From contig JAFDXI010000161.1 in assembly GCA_018268035.1 (NCBI GenBank), positions 112,530 through 176,529 of the forward strand: a stretch of DNA of 64,000 bases, written 5' to 3'. The stretch comes from Bacteroidota bacterium. Its GTDB lineage: Bacteria > Bacteroidota > Bacteroidia > Chitinophagales > Chitinophagaceae. Made by a program: the position numbers and the translations under genes. The first letter of the stretch is position 1. The number at the start of each line of letters is the position of its first letter. Of the stretch, positions 36,088-45,013 are shown piece by piece. Under the pieces are notes generated by a model, which had not been told where the DNA came from, did not search any database, and was given only the letters and a program-made list of their open reading frames with translations.

Positions 36088-39000
36088 TTAAAACCAGCTG
36101 CCTGTAAAGGCATCATTAGTTGTTGTTGGGTCAGCGTTTCTCTTTCTTCTGGCTGCCTTTTTCCTTTGAACAACTGTTGTATAAATCATTAGCGGAATAA
36201 ACAATATCGTCAAAGGCGGAATACCCATCATACTAATCCACTTACCACCAAACATACGGCGCATGGGCCTTTTCAATCTTTCTGCAATCAGGTACATGCT
36301 TGGCACAATTACCAAAGTCATGAAGAACGCAAATGCCAGACCGAAAATAATTGTCCATGAAAGTGGCTTCCAAAAGACAGCATTATCACCACCAAAGTAT
36401 ATATGCGGGTTTAACTCTGAAAACATTGTAACAAAGTTGATATTGAAACCAACTGCCAATGGAATCAATGCCAGTATCGCAGCCATAGCTGTTAGCATTA
36501 CCGGAATAATACGTATTTTACCCGCCTGCACCACAGCTTCTCTTGTCTTCATTCCACGACTCCTCAATTCATCAGCAAATTCAATAACAAGAATACCATT
36601 CTTAACAACAATACCAGCAAGACCCACAATGCCCAGTCCAGTCATCACAGAGCTCACTGTCATTCCTGTTATGCTAAAGCCAAGCAGCACGCCGATTACA
36701 CTAAAAAGGATTTCTGTTAGAATAATTACAGATTTACTAACTGAATTGAATTGTAATACGAGTATCAACAAAATGAAACCTAAAGCAATCAATAATGCTT
36801 GACCAAGGAATGCAACTGTTTCTTTTTGTTGTTCGCTCTCTCCAGTTTGAGTAATGGTAACACTGCCTGGCTTTTGGCTGTTGAATTGTTGGATATAATC
36901 TGCCAATTGCTGGTTAACCGTTGTGGATGTAAAGCCGGATAATAAATTGGACGAAAGTGTAATAACACGTTTATATTTTTTTCTCTTCACACTCCCTAAA
37001 GTTGAAGTATAATCAACATTTACCAGTGCGCTGATGGGTACAGACTTAACCTTACCTGTACTGCTGCGAAAACTAATTTTCATATTCAGGATATCTGGCA
37101 GTTTCATAAACTGCATATCCTTATCTCTCAACTGAATTTTGTATTCATCTTTACCTTCTTTAATCTTTGAAACTTCACGGCCAAATACTGCTGTTCTTAT
37201 TTCATTACCAATTTGAGCAGTAGATACTCCCTCAGAATTTGCCCTCTCCCTGTCAATATTGAATGTAATTTCAGGATTGGTAAGATCCACATCCATCTTC
37301 AATTCTTCTACTCCAGGCACCTGAATAGAATCAAGATAATTTTTTAATGTTGTTGCAGTTTTTATCAAATCATCAAAATCATCACTGGCAATTTCAATGT
37401 TAACTGGTGGATCTGTTGGTGGACCGTTTTGTTCTTTATCAACGCTGATTTGTGCACCTGGAATACCTTTTAAAGCTGCACGAATTGAATCGAGGTAAGG
37501 AGCAGTGGAAACACCATTTCTTTCACCATATTCAACAAAAGAAACCTGAATCCTGCCTCTTTCAGGGTGTGTACTTTGATCGCCGCCCATAGGATCATTG
37601 GCGCCAATAGCAACATTACTGATAACGCTTTCTACCACCGGGTTCTTTTTTCCATTATCCATTCCTAAGACATGATAAACTTTATTTTCTAAACTACGTG
37701 TAACTGAGTCTGTATATTTTACATCAGTTCCTACAGGTAATTTTAAGTAAACATATATCTGGTTAGGTTCTCCGCCTGGGAAGAATTCAACCTGTGTCCG
37801 GCCACTATTTACAGAAAAGAAGAAAATAACTATTGTCACTATTAACAATCCAAACGTTCCCAACAATAATCCTGCAGGTCTCCTGCCTTTCAATGCCCAG
37901 CGCAAAAGATTTTCATAATGGCTCATAATCCAGGGTAAAACACGGTTTTGAAAACTATGTATCCATCCTTCAAACAGGTATTTATTTAAAATAACAAGAA
38001 TGAGGATAAGAATAATAAGATTACCTGCGAAAGTGGCACCAAATAAATCCAATAGGATTGCCAGTACAAAGAATATCCATAATGACGGTTTTCTGAAAAT
38101 TGCTGATTTTGATTTTTTCTTTTCCGGGTCTTCATGGTTCATGAAATCTACTGCAAACACCGGATTCATCAAAAATGCTACAATCAATGAAGCCGTCAAA
38201 GTGAAAATCAGCATGGCTGGTAAATAAATCATAAACTTACCGATAATACCTGGCCAGAATAACAGAGGAAAGAACGGCGCCAATGTGGTAAGCGTTCCAG
38301 ACAATACCGGCAGGAATATTTCACCTGCAGCCATCTTTGCAGATAGTGTTGATGATAGTTTGCCCTTTGCCTGTGTAAATATGCGATGTGTATTTTCTAT
38401 CACAACAATAGCATCATCCACAATAATTCCCAGGCCAAACAACAAGGCAAACAAGACAATAAAATTGAGTGTTACATTGGTGCCAATAATCAAATCGGCC
38501 ATAGGCAAAAACACAAAGGCAACAAACATGCTAAGCGGTACTGACAAAGCAACAAAGAATGCATTCACAACACCCATGAAAAACATCAGAATTATAAGTA
38601 CTAGAATAAAACCGATAACGATAGAATTAACAAGATCGTTGAATGAAGTTCTGGTTTGTTTGCTTTGATCTCCGGTAATCACAACATTCAAATCTTTGGG
38701 AAATTCTGTTTGCTGCATATTGGCTACTTCAGCTTTCACCGCATCTGATGTTTCAATAAGGTTTTCTCCTGAACGTTTGATGATATTAAGTGTAATAACA
38801 TTTTTTCCATCAAGTCTTGCATAGCTTTCACTGGTTTTTAATGTGTCTTTTATTTCAGCAATATCTTTCAGATAAACAGGGTTGCCATAAGTATTGGTAA
38901 CAACCACTTGCTGAATATCGAAAGCGGTTTTAAACTGGCCACGAATCTGTAGAGTTCTTCTCATATCGCCAACCTGTAATAAACCTCCTGAGATATCATG

Positions 39001-39672
39001 ATTTTCATAAGAAACAGCATTGGCTATCTGGTCGAAAGTCACATTTGCCGCTTCCATTCTGCCACGGTCAACATTGATTTGAAATTCTCTTTCTGGTGCG
39101 CCAACAATATCTACCCGGTTTAATTGAGTAAGGTTTTCAAGATCATCCTGCATGTCTTCGGCATATTTTTTTAACCGTTGCAGGTCATAATTACCACTGA
39201 TGTTTACATACATGATTGGTTGATCAGAAAAACTCACTTCAAGAGCTGTTGGTTGTTGAGTAAGGTCTGTTGGCAAATCCTGTTTTGCTTTATCCATTGC
39301 ATCCTTCACTTTTTGCAATGCCACATCCGTTTTCACTTCTGTATCAAACTCAATTACAATAGCAGAATAATCCTGTTGTGAGGTGCTGGTAATCTTATTG
39401 ATCTTAGCACCTGTTATTCCTTTAATCTGTTTTTCTATTGGCTTGGTTACAAGATTTTCAATATCTTTTGGAGAGTTGCCTACATAAATTGTCTGAACAT
39501 AAATTGTTGGGATGACAATATCCGGGAACTGCTCTTTTGGTGTAGTAACAAATTTTGATGCACCCCAAATTGTAACAATCAAGATAATAAGATATACTGC
39601 TGTTTTATTAGTAACTGCCCATGAAGTGAGAGCAAACTCTTTAAATTTTTTACCGGCATTTTCTAAAATCAT
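36088..39672 (-). CDS. RND efflux pump permease (AcrB/HAE1-like)
   Basis: A 1194-residue inner-membrane proton/drug antiporter, last gene of the tetR efflux operon. TM1 is near 20-38. The porter domain follows (TTPKEQFPDIVIPTIYV), then TM2-TM6 from about 345, with the proton-relay aspartates in FGLGIIVDDAIVVIENTHR. The second half repeats this layout (QKETVAFLGQALLIALGFILLILVLQFNSV, GLAGIVVKNGILVIEFADE). It is longer than AcrB (about 1050). Two extra hydrophobic helices lie between the halves (about 525-575), and there is a hydrophobic plus Arg/Lys-rich C-terminal extension (about 1140-1194). Substrate is unknown. Confidence 0.9.
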   Translation of the reverse strand: MILENAGKKFKEFALTSWAVTNKTAVYLIILIVTIWGASKFVTTPKEQFPDIVIPTIYVQTIYVGNSPKDIENLVTKPIEKQIKGITGAKINKITSTSQQDYSAIVIEFDTEVKTDVALQKVKDAMDKAKQDLPTDLTQQPTALEVSFSDQPIMYVNISGNYDLQRLKKYAEDMQDDLENLTQLNRVDIVGAPEREFQINVDRGRMEAANVTFDQIANAVSYENHDISGGLLQVGDMRRTLQIRGQFKTAFDIQQVVVTNTYGNPVYLKDIAEIKDTLKTSESYARLDGKNVITLNIIKRSGENLIETSDAVKAEVANMQQTEFPKDLNVVITGDQSKQTRTSFNDLVNSIVIGFILVLIILMFFMGVVNAFFVALSVPLSMFVAFVFLPMADLIIGTNVTLNFIVLFALLFGLGIIVDDAIVVIENTHRIFTQAKGKLSSTLSAKMAAGEIFLPVLSGTLTTLAPFFPLLFWPGIIGKFMIYLPAMLIFTLTASLIVAFLMNPVFAVDFMNHEDPEKKKSKSAIFRKPSLWIFFVLAILLDLFGATFAGNLIILILILVILNKYLFEGWIHSFQNRVLPWIMSHYENLLRWALKGRRPAGLLLGTFGLLIVTIVIFFFSVNSGRTQVEFFPGGEPNQIYVYLKLPVGTDVKYTDSVTRSLENKVYHVLGMDNGKKNPVVESVISNVAIGANDPMGGDQSTHPERGRIQVSFVEYGERNGVSTAPYLDSIRAALKGIPGAQISVDKEQNGPPTDPPVNIEIASDDFDDLIKTATTLKNYLDSIQVPGVEELKMDVDLTNPEITFNIDRERANSEGVSTAQIGNEIRTAVFGREVSKIKEGKDEYKIQLRDKDMQFMKLPDILNMKISFRSSTGKVKSVPISALVNVDYTSTLGSVKRKKYKRVITLSSNLLSGFTSTTVNQQLADYIQQFNSQKPGSVTITQTGESEQQKETVAFLGQALLIALGFILLILVLQFNSVSKSVIILTEILFSVIGVLLGFSITGMTVSSVMTGLGIVGLAGIVVKNGILVIEFADELRSRGMKTREAVVQAGKIRIIPVMLTAMAAILALIPLAVGFNINFVTMFSELNPHIYFGGDNAVFWKPLSWTIIFGLAFAFFMTLVIVPSMYLIAERLKRPMRRMFGGKWISMMGIPPLTILFIPLMIYTTVVQRKKAARRKRNADPTTTNDAFTGSWF

Positions 39673-39726
39673 ACACTCGGTTTAATGTTTTGGTCGAACA
39701 ACAATGATTTAAATTTCGATTTACTA

Positions 39727-40881
39727 TCAGTTGGCACTAATCGTTATTAATTGCCCATCATATAAATTCTGATATCCATCAGAGATCAGCATATCACCTG
39801 CTAAAAGACCACTTTTAATTTCAAGCTGGTCATTATACATCTCGCCAATTACAACATGTTTTTTATGGGCATATAATTTCCCATTTTCATTTACTGCCAC
39901 TAAAACATATTTCCCCTGCTCATCTGTTTGCAAAGTATTTACAGGCACTGTAATGGTATTGTTGGCACTATAATCCATAATTCTAACCATTGCCAATTGA
40001 TTGGGCTTAAATGAAGATTTCGAAGGCAACTTTGCCTCAATCTGGAAAGTGCTGCTATTGGGATCAACTACTTTGCCAGTCACAGAAATTTTTGATGATA
40101 TTGAATCATTGATATCTGGGAAAATCAATTTTACAGAGCCTCCTACCATTACCCTGTCCAGATAATTTTCTGGCACCTGTGCCGTTACTTTCAGGTTGTC
40201 TGTATTTACCAGTTTAATATTCCCTAATGTTGGAAATACCTCACCCACTTTTACTGTTACTTCATCAGCTACGCCATTCATCTCAGCATACACATTGGTA
40301 TAACCTAATTGTTCATTTAATAAATCAAGCTGGTGTTGTGCCTGGTCAACATTATTTTTAGCAGATATCAGATCCACCTGTGTACCAATATTTTCCTGCC
40401 ATAAATTATTTCTGCGGTTATAAATATCTTTTGCAAAATTCAATTGTGTTTTTGCCTGTTCAATCTGTGCTTTAATAATAGCATCATCCAGCTTCAGAAG
40501 AAGTTGTCCTTTTTTCACATAATCACCTTGTTTGACATAAACTGCTTTCACCTGACCACCTTGTCCCCTTGGCATTGCATAAGAAATATCAACAGCATCT
40601 ACACGGCCTTGTAAGTTGATGTAGTGATTGAAATCTACTGTTGATAATTTTTCAACAGAAACAAGTTTCGCCTTTTCCGGATTGGCAGATGGATCGAGTT
40701 TAATTATTTCATCCTGTAAGGATGCAATCTGGCTACTCAAATCCTGTTGTTCTTTTTTTAAACGTTCCAGCTTTGATTTTTTTGCTGTAAGGGTGTCATT
40801 TGATGTATCGGTTTTACTACTACATGAAACCAATGCAGTTATTGTGATAAAAAGTAAAAATCTTGTAAGTAGCTTTTTCAT
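39727..40881 (-). CDS. RND periplasmic adaptor (membrane fusion) lipoprotein
   Basis: About 384 residues, linking the RND permease to the TolC-like channel. From the ATG at 40881 the lipobox is TALVSC (Cys near 20). A coiled coil (KKSKLERLKKEQQDLSSQIASLQDEI) follows. A lipoyl-like half-motif (GGQVKAVYVKQGDYVKKGQLLLKLDD) comes next, then a hairpin helix pair (QIEQAKTQLNFAKDIYNRRNNLWQENIG), the second lipoyl half (NGVADEVTVKVGEVF) and beta-barrel domains. An upstream start at 40911 would put 10 residues before the signal and is rejected. Confidence 0.9.
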   Translation of the reverse strand: MKKLLTRFLLFITITALVSCSSKTDTSNDTLTAKKSKLERLKKEQQDLSSQIASLQDEIIKLDPSANPEKAKLVSVEKLSTVDFNHYINLQGRVDAVDISYAMPRGQGGQVKAVYVKQGDYVKKGQLLLKLDDAIIKAQIEQAKTQLNFAKDIYNRRNNLWQENIGTQVDLISAKNNVDQAQHQLDLLNEQLGYTNVYAEMNGVADEVTVKVGEVFPTLGNIKLVNTDNLKVTAQVPENYLDRVMVGGSVKLIFPDINDSISSKISVTGKVVDPNSSTFQIEAKLPSKSSFKPNQLAMVRIMDYSANNTITVPVNTLQTDEQGKYVLVAVNENGKLYAHKKHVVIGEMYNDQLEIKSGLLAGDMLISDGYQNLYDGQLITISAN

Positions 40882-40897
40882 AAAAAAAATTTTTAAT

Positions 40898-42310
40898 CTA
40901 TAATTTTCCAATAGCTTTTAAGTAATCAACTTTTGCAAGAGCTGCAGAGTAAAGTGCAATTACATAGTTGTTTTGCGCACTGCTGAGATCGGTTTGTGCA
41001 TTTGAAATATCGGTTGTAGATGCGAGGCCTGATTCGTATCTTTTTTTTGTTTGATCATAAACTTTTGATGCCAGGTCAAGGTTTTTTTTCTGTTCATTCA
41101 TGGTAATAATAGCATTATTAAAACTGTTGATGGAAGAATCTACTTCCTGGTCAATTTGAAGTTTTAAAAAATCCATGTTATTGCTGGCCTGGTCTAATTG
41201 CAGTTGTGCCATTTTAATATTTGCATCTTTAGCAAACCCACCAAAAATGGGGACATTAACTGAAAGACCGATGTAAGAACTCGTTACCCATTTTGCTTTA
41301 CTGGAAAACATATCAAACCCATTTGTTTGAGCCATCTTAGTGTAAGCAGCATTCAGGGAAAGAGTAGGCATCCTGGAAAGTTTATATCTGCGCACATTAT
41401 ATTCCTGCAACTTTTTGTAGGTGGCCAATGCATTATAATCCGGGCGATCAAGATATTGATAAGCACCATCAGGTAAAGCACCGGCCTGAACAAAGTCAGT
41501 TGAAACAGAATCAGTCAAAATTAATGTATCAGCTATTGGCATTCCCATTAGCATTTTCAACCCGAGGTAGCCATTCGAAATTGTGTTGATGGTTGTTTGC
41601 CTTTGCGATTTTAAATTAGTCAATTGTACAGAAGCTTTATCTACATCCAATTGTTCTGCAAAACCATTTTTAAACATTTCAGATGCGTCATTTCTCAGCT
41701 TTTCGGCTCTTTTAATATTATCATCAATTAGTTGCACCTGCACTTTGGCTATAGACAGTTGATAATAAATTTTCGAGATATTGGTCCTCACCTGTTGTTT
41801 AGTCACTTCAGCCGATTGCATCCTGTAATCAATTGATGTTTTCCTGGCCTGTAATCCAACAAATACCTGCCCGTCAAACAAAAGTTGAGATAATGTAACG
41901 CCAGCATTTGAAGACCATTTTGTACCAAATGCTATCTGGAAACTCTGATAACTATTTGGAGCAACAATGGGGTTGCCATTTCCATCTTTCACACCTTCGT
42001 TAACCAATACACCATAAACTGCAGGGCTGATAAAATCAGGAACTGCCTGCACACCAAGGGCAGGGTTATACTGCATACCAAAGCTTCCATTGATTTGTGG
42101 ATATGCTGCCGCTGTTATATTCCTGTTTTGCTGTTCCTGTATTTGTACATCAAGCAATACATTCTTAACAATAGCACTGTTTTTTTGAGCATAATCTATA
42201 CATTGCTGCATCGAAAACTCGTGCAGCTCTGGTGTCTCTACCTTTTGTGCTAAAGATTGTAATGAGACAAGAATTAAACTTAATAATAACCAGTTTTTCA
42301 TAAGACTCAT
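40898..42310 (-). CDS. TolC-family outer-membrane efflux protein
   Basis: 470 residues. The signal peptide ends near SLQSLAQ. Two OEP repeats follow, with long alpha-hairpins: MQQCIDYAQKNSAIVKNVLLDVQIQEQQN, VQLIDDNIKRAEKLRNDASEMFKNGFAEQLDVDKASVQL, and in the second half LDLASKVYDQTKKRYESGLASTTDISNAQTDL, which is the most diagnostic motif. It supplies the outer-membrane exit duct for the RND pump. The ATG at 42310 overlaps the tetR stop (ATGA); an ATG three codons later is equally possible. Confidence 0.9.
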   Translation of the reverse strand: MSLMKNWLLLSLILVSLQSLAQKVETPELHEFSMQQCIDYAQKNSAIVKNVLLDVQIQEQQNRNITAAAYPQINGSFGMQYNPALGVQAVPDFISPAVYGVLVNEGVKDGNGNPIVAPNSYQSFQIAFGTKWSSNAGVTLSQLLFDGQVFVGLQARKTSIDYRMQSAEVTKQQVRTNISKIYYQLSIAKVQVQLIDDNIKRAEKLRNDASEMFKNGFAEQLDVDKASVQLTNLKSQRQTTINTISNGYLGLKMLMGMPIADTLILTDSVSTDFVQAGALPDGAYQYLDRPDYNALATYKKLQEYNVRRYKLSRMPTLSLNAAYTKMAQTNGFDMFSSKAKWVTSSYIGLSVNVPIFGGFAKDANIKMAQLQLDQASNNMDFLKLQIDQEVDSSINSFNNAIITMNEQKKNLDLASKVYDQTKKRYESGLASTTDISNAQTDLSSAQNNYVIALYSAALAKVDYLKAIGKL

Positions 42311-42921
42311 ACTGATTTTTTTTGTCGTTGATGTTTATATTTATTCAACATATTTATTCCCTTTTCTGTGCAAATCCCATGAAAGAAAAAATCCCGCATT
42401 TCATTTTCAAACTGCTCAAGCCTCGTTTTGCCACTCAATACCTCTTCATTAAAAAACAATCCGGATATCATATCCAGTCTGAGCCATGTAATGATATCCA
42501 CATCCATATCTTTCCTGAAAAAACCTTCTTTGACACCTCTTACCAGGTTGTCTTTTATAATATTAAAAAGGAAATGTTTCTTGAATTTTTCAAATTCAGT
42601 ATATACGTCAGGGTGAAACTTACTCACATCAAACAGCATAGTACTATTCATGTTGTTGAATATTTCGTGTGACATTTCCGCCGCAAGATATTGTTCATGA
42701 ATTGCATTTTCTGCACCACACCTGAATTGAGTACATTTTTGTTTATTCTGAGCAATGATATCATTGAAGATATCTTTTACCAAAGCGCTTTTATCAGAGT
42801 AATACTGGTAAATGGTTTTTTTTGAAATGCCTAATTGTGTGGCAATCTCATCCATTGTTACACTGCGGATGCCATAACGTTTAAATAATTCGGCGGCTTT
42901 ATGTTGTATCCTTTCCTTCAT
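42307..42921 (-). CDS. TetR-family repressor of the efflux operon
   Basis: 204 residues. The N-terminal HTH is complete: RIQHKAAELFKRYGIRSVTMDEIATQLGISKKTIYQYYSDKSALVKDIF (about 4-52). The remaining helices form the ligand/dimer domain. It is the first gene of its own operon and overlaps tolC by 4 nt. The promoter is overlaid by a 26-bp inverted repeat, so autorepression and drug-inducible release are the simple expectation. A TTG two codons upstream (42927) is a less likely start. Confidence 0.9.
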   Translation of the reverse strand: MKERIQHKAAELFKRYGIRSVTMDEIATQLGISKKTIYQYYSDKSALVKDIFNDIIAQNKQKCTQFRCGAENAIHEQYLAAEMSHEIFNNMNSTMLFDVSKFHPDVYTEFEKFKKHFLFNIIKDNLVRGVKEGFFRKDMDVDIITWLRLDMISGLFFNEEVLSGKTRLEQFENEMRDFFFHGICTEKGINMLNKYKHQRQKKSV

Positions 42922-42938
42922 TTTCAATTTTACGGCCG

Positions 42939-42974
42939 CAAAACTATGGAAACTATTAACGTAACAATAGTTTC
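42939..42974 (-). promoter_or_regulatory. Promoter and probable TetR operator of the efflux operon
   Basis: On the minus strand TTG is followed after 18 bases by TAGTTTTG (42939-42946), a good Bacteroidota -33/-7 promoter, 17 nt before the tetR ATG. The perfect inverted repeat GAAACTATT-N8-AATAGTTTC (42949-42974) covers the -33 box and spacer, where a bound TetR dimer would block RNA polymerase. Confidence 0.75.
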
Positions 42975-43152
42975 TTCGTTTTATTTTTAATTTTTTTTAC
43001 AAGTGGTAAAAATTATTGATTAAGTGTTGAATTTTGCACGATGGTTTATTCAAAGTATTTTCAACCAACTTTCTAAATCAATAAATTTTGAAGGTGATTA
43101 AAGCGGGTACACTGTATAATTAAAATTAAACAATACACTAAAAAGTTTTGAT

Positions 43153-43803
43153 ATGAAAAAATTCTCTTTTACCTCTGAAAAATTTTCTCTTAAAAATATA
43201 CTGCAATATTTTTTCCAGGGCATCATTATCATTGCTCCTATAGGCATTACTTTATATGTAGTGATATGGCTGTTTAATATTGTTGATAATTTTTTGCCCA
43301 ATATGTTATATAACATTTTCCCTAAAATGATGACTGCAAAAGATGGGTCAGTACGCTCCATTCCAGGTCTTGGCTTTTTGGTTGTTGTGGTAACGGTTAC
43401 TTTTTTAGGTTGGCTTTCATCATCCTTTATTGTATCCAGAATTGTATCTGTGCTGGATAAAGTACTGGAACAAACACCGGGCATAAAATATATTTATTCA
43501 TCAGTAAAAGATTTTCTGGAAGCATTTGGAGGTAACCGGAAAAAATTTGACAAACCTGTGTTAGTTAGCGTTGATGCACCTGATACCTGGCGTATCGGTT
43601 TTCTTACTCAAAGTGACCTGGCACAATTTGGATTGAATGATAATGTTGCTGTTTATGTACCTCTCTCTTATGCGCTCACAGGTGTTGTTTATTTTGTGCC
43701 GAAAGAAAAAGTAAAACCATTGAACAACATCAACAGTGCTGAAGCAATGAAGTTTGTAATCAGTGGTAGTGTTACTCATTTTGATGAAAATGCAAAACAG
43801 TAA
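43153..43803 (+). CDS. DUF502 membrane protein
   Basis: 216 residues. Two TM helices lie near 20-45 (FFQGIIIIAPIGITLYVVIWLFNIV) and 75-98 (GLGFLVVVVTVTFLGWLSSSFIV). The family motif EQTPGIKYIYSSVKDFLEAF and a beta-rich soluble tail (VLVSVDAPDTWRIGFLT ... VAVYVPLSYALTGVVYFVPKEKV) follow. These are the conserved landmarks of DUF502, a widespread family without a defined role. It is divergent from tetR. Confidence 0.88.
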   Translation: MKKFSFTSEKFSLKNILQYFFQGIIIIAPIGITLYVVIWLFNIVDNFLPNMLYNIFPKMMTAKDGSVRSIPGLGFLVVVVTVTFLGWLSSSFIVSRIVSVLDKVLEQTPGIKYIYSSVKDFLEAFGGNRKKFDKPVLVSVDAPDTWRIGFLTQSDLAQFGLNDNVAVYVPLSYALTGVVYFVPKEKVKPLNNINSAEAMKFVISGSVTHFDENAKQ

Positions 43804-43919
43804 TAGTATCTTTTATACTTTATTAAGAAAAATTATATCTAAAGTTTCCTACCTGTTTTTTCAATATCGGCAATTAGCGGCTAAAGTGTTTACTTTGCAG
43901 CCTTCGAATTATAAAAACA

Positions 43920-44990
43920 ATGAAGAAGTATAATTATAATTCAGGCCCGGCTATTTTGCCTGAAACAGTTTTAGAGCAGGCAGCACAGGCAGTTATTGAT
44001 TTTAATGGCCTCGGGCTATCTATCCTTGAAATCGGACATAGAACTGAGTGGTTTATCAATGTATTAGAGGAAGCAAGTTCGCTTGTGAAAGAACTCTTAC
44101 AATTAGATGATTCGTTTGAAGTATTGTTTTTACAAGGTGGCGCCACTACACAATTTATGCAGGTTCCAATGAACTTATTAGGCGAGAGTGACACAGCATC
44201 ATATTGCGATAACGGCATCTGGGGAAGCAAAGCAATCAAAGAAGCTAAGCTGTTTGGAAATGTACATATTGCCTGTTCATCAAAAGATCGCGGTCACGCT
44301 TATATCCCAAGAGAATTGACAGTGCCACAACATTCAAAATACCTGCACTTCACTTCCAACAATACGGTGGAAGGTTCACAATGGCATTTCATCCCGGAAG
44401 CCAACGTGCCTTTAGTGGCAGATATGAGCAGCGATATTTTTAGCCGGGAATTACCTTTTGATAAATTTTCACTAATCTATGCCGGCGCACAAAAAAATGC
44501 AGGAGCTGCTGGTGTAACCATAGTGATTGTAAAAAAAGATATACTTGGCAAAATCGGCCGTGCCATACCATCCATTTTGGATTACAGAAACCATATTGAA
44601 GCAAAATCATTATTGAATACACCACCTGTGTTTTCTATTTATGTAAGCATGCTTACAATGCGATGGATAAAACAGGAAGGTGGTTTAACAGAAATGGAAA
44701 GAAGGGCTCAGCAGCGCTCTAATATTTTATATGAAACTTTAGATACATTGAATGTGTTTGAAGGCAAAGTGGATAAGCAGGACAGGAGCCTGATGAACGC
44801 AACTTTTACTGCAAAAACACCAGAGCTTGAAAAATTATTTTTAGAGGAATGCAATGCAAATGGTATGGTGGGTGTGAAAGGCCACCGCACAGTAGGCGGG
44901 CTAAGGGTATCTATGTATAACGCCATGCCGGTAAGCACTGTTGAAGTGTTTTGCGATTTATTGAAAACATTTGACAGAAAACATTCCTGA
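43920..44990 (+). CDS. serC: Phosphoserine aminotransferase
   Basis: A PLP enzyme converting 3-phosphohydroxypyruvate and glutamate to O-phosphoserine; it can also act in pyridoxine synthesis. 356 residues, starting YNYNSGPAILPETVLEQA. FLQGGATTQFMQVPMNLL, ADMSSDIFSRELPFDKF and YAGAQKNAGAAGVTI (Schiff-base K192) are typical, ending KGHRTVGGLRVSMYNAM. The usual HRSKEF-type motif reads HRTEWF (40-45). It is followed after 23 nt by a DUF1015 gene; serA is not in the cluster. Confidence 0.93.
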   Translation: MKKYNYNSGPAILPETVLEQAAQAVIDFNGLGLSILEIGHRTEWFINVLEEASSLVKELLQLDDSFEVLFLQGGATTQFMQVPMNLLGESDTASYCDNGIWGSKAIKEAKLFGNVHIACSSKDRGHAYIPRELTVPQHSKYLHFTSNNTVEGSQWHFIPEANVPLVADMSSDIFSRELPFDKFSLIYAGAQKNAGAAGVTIVIVKKDILGKIGRAIPSILDYRNHIEAKSLLNTPPVFSIYVSMLTMRWIKQEGGLTEMERRAQQRSNILYETLDTLNVFEGKVDKQDRSLMNATFTAKTPELEKLFLEECNANGMVGVKGHRTVGGLRVSMYNAMPVSTVEVFCDLLKTFDRKHS

Positions 44991-45013
44991 ATCTTTTAAA
45001 TTGAAAAAAATTA

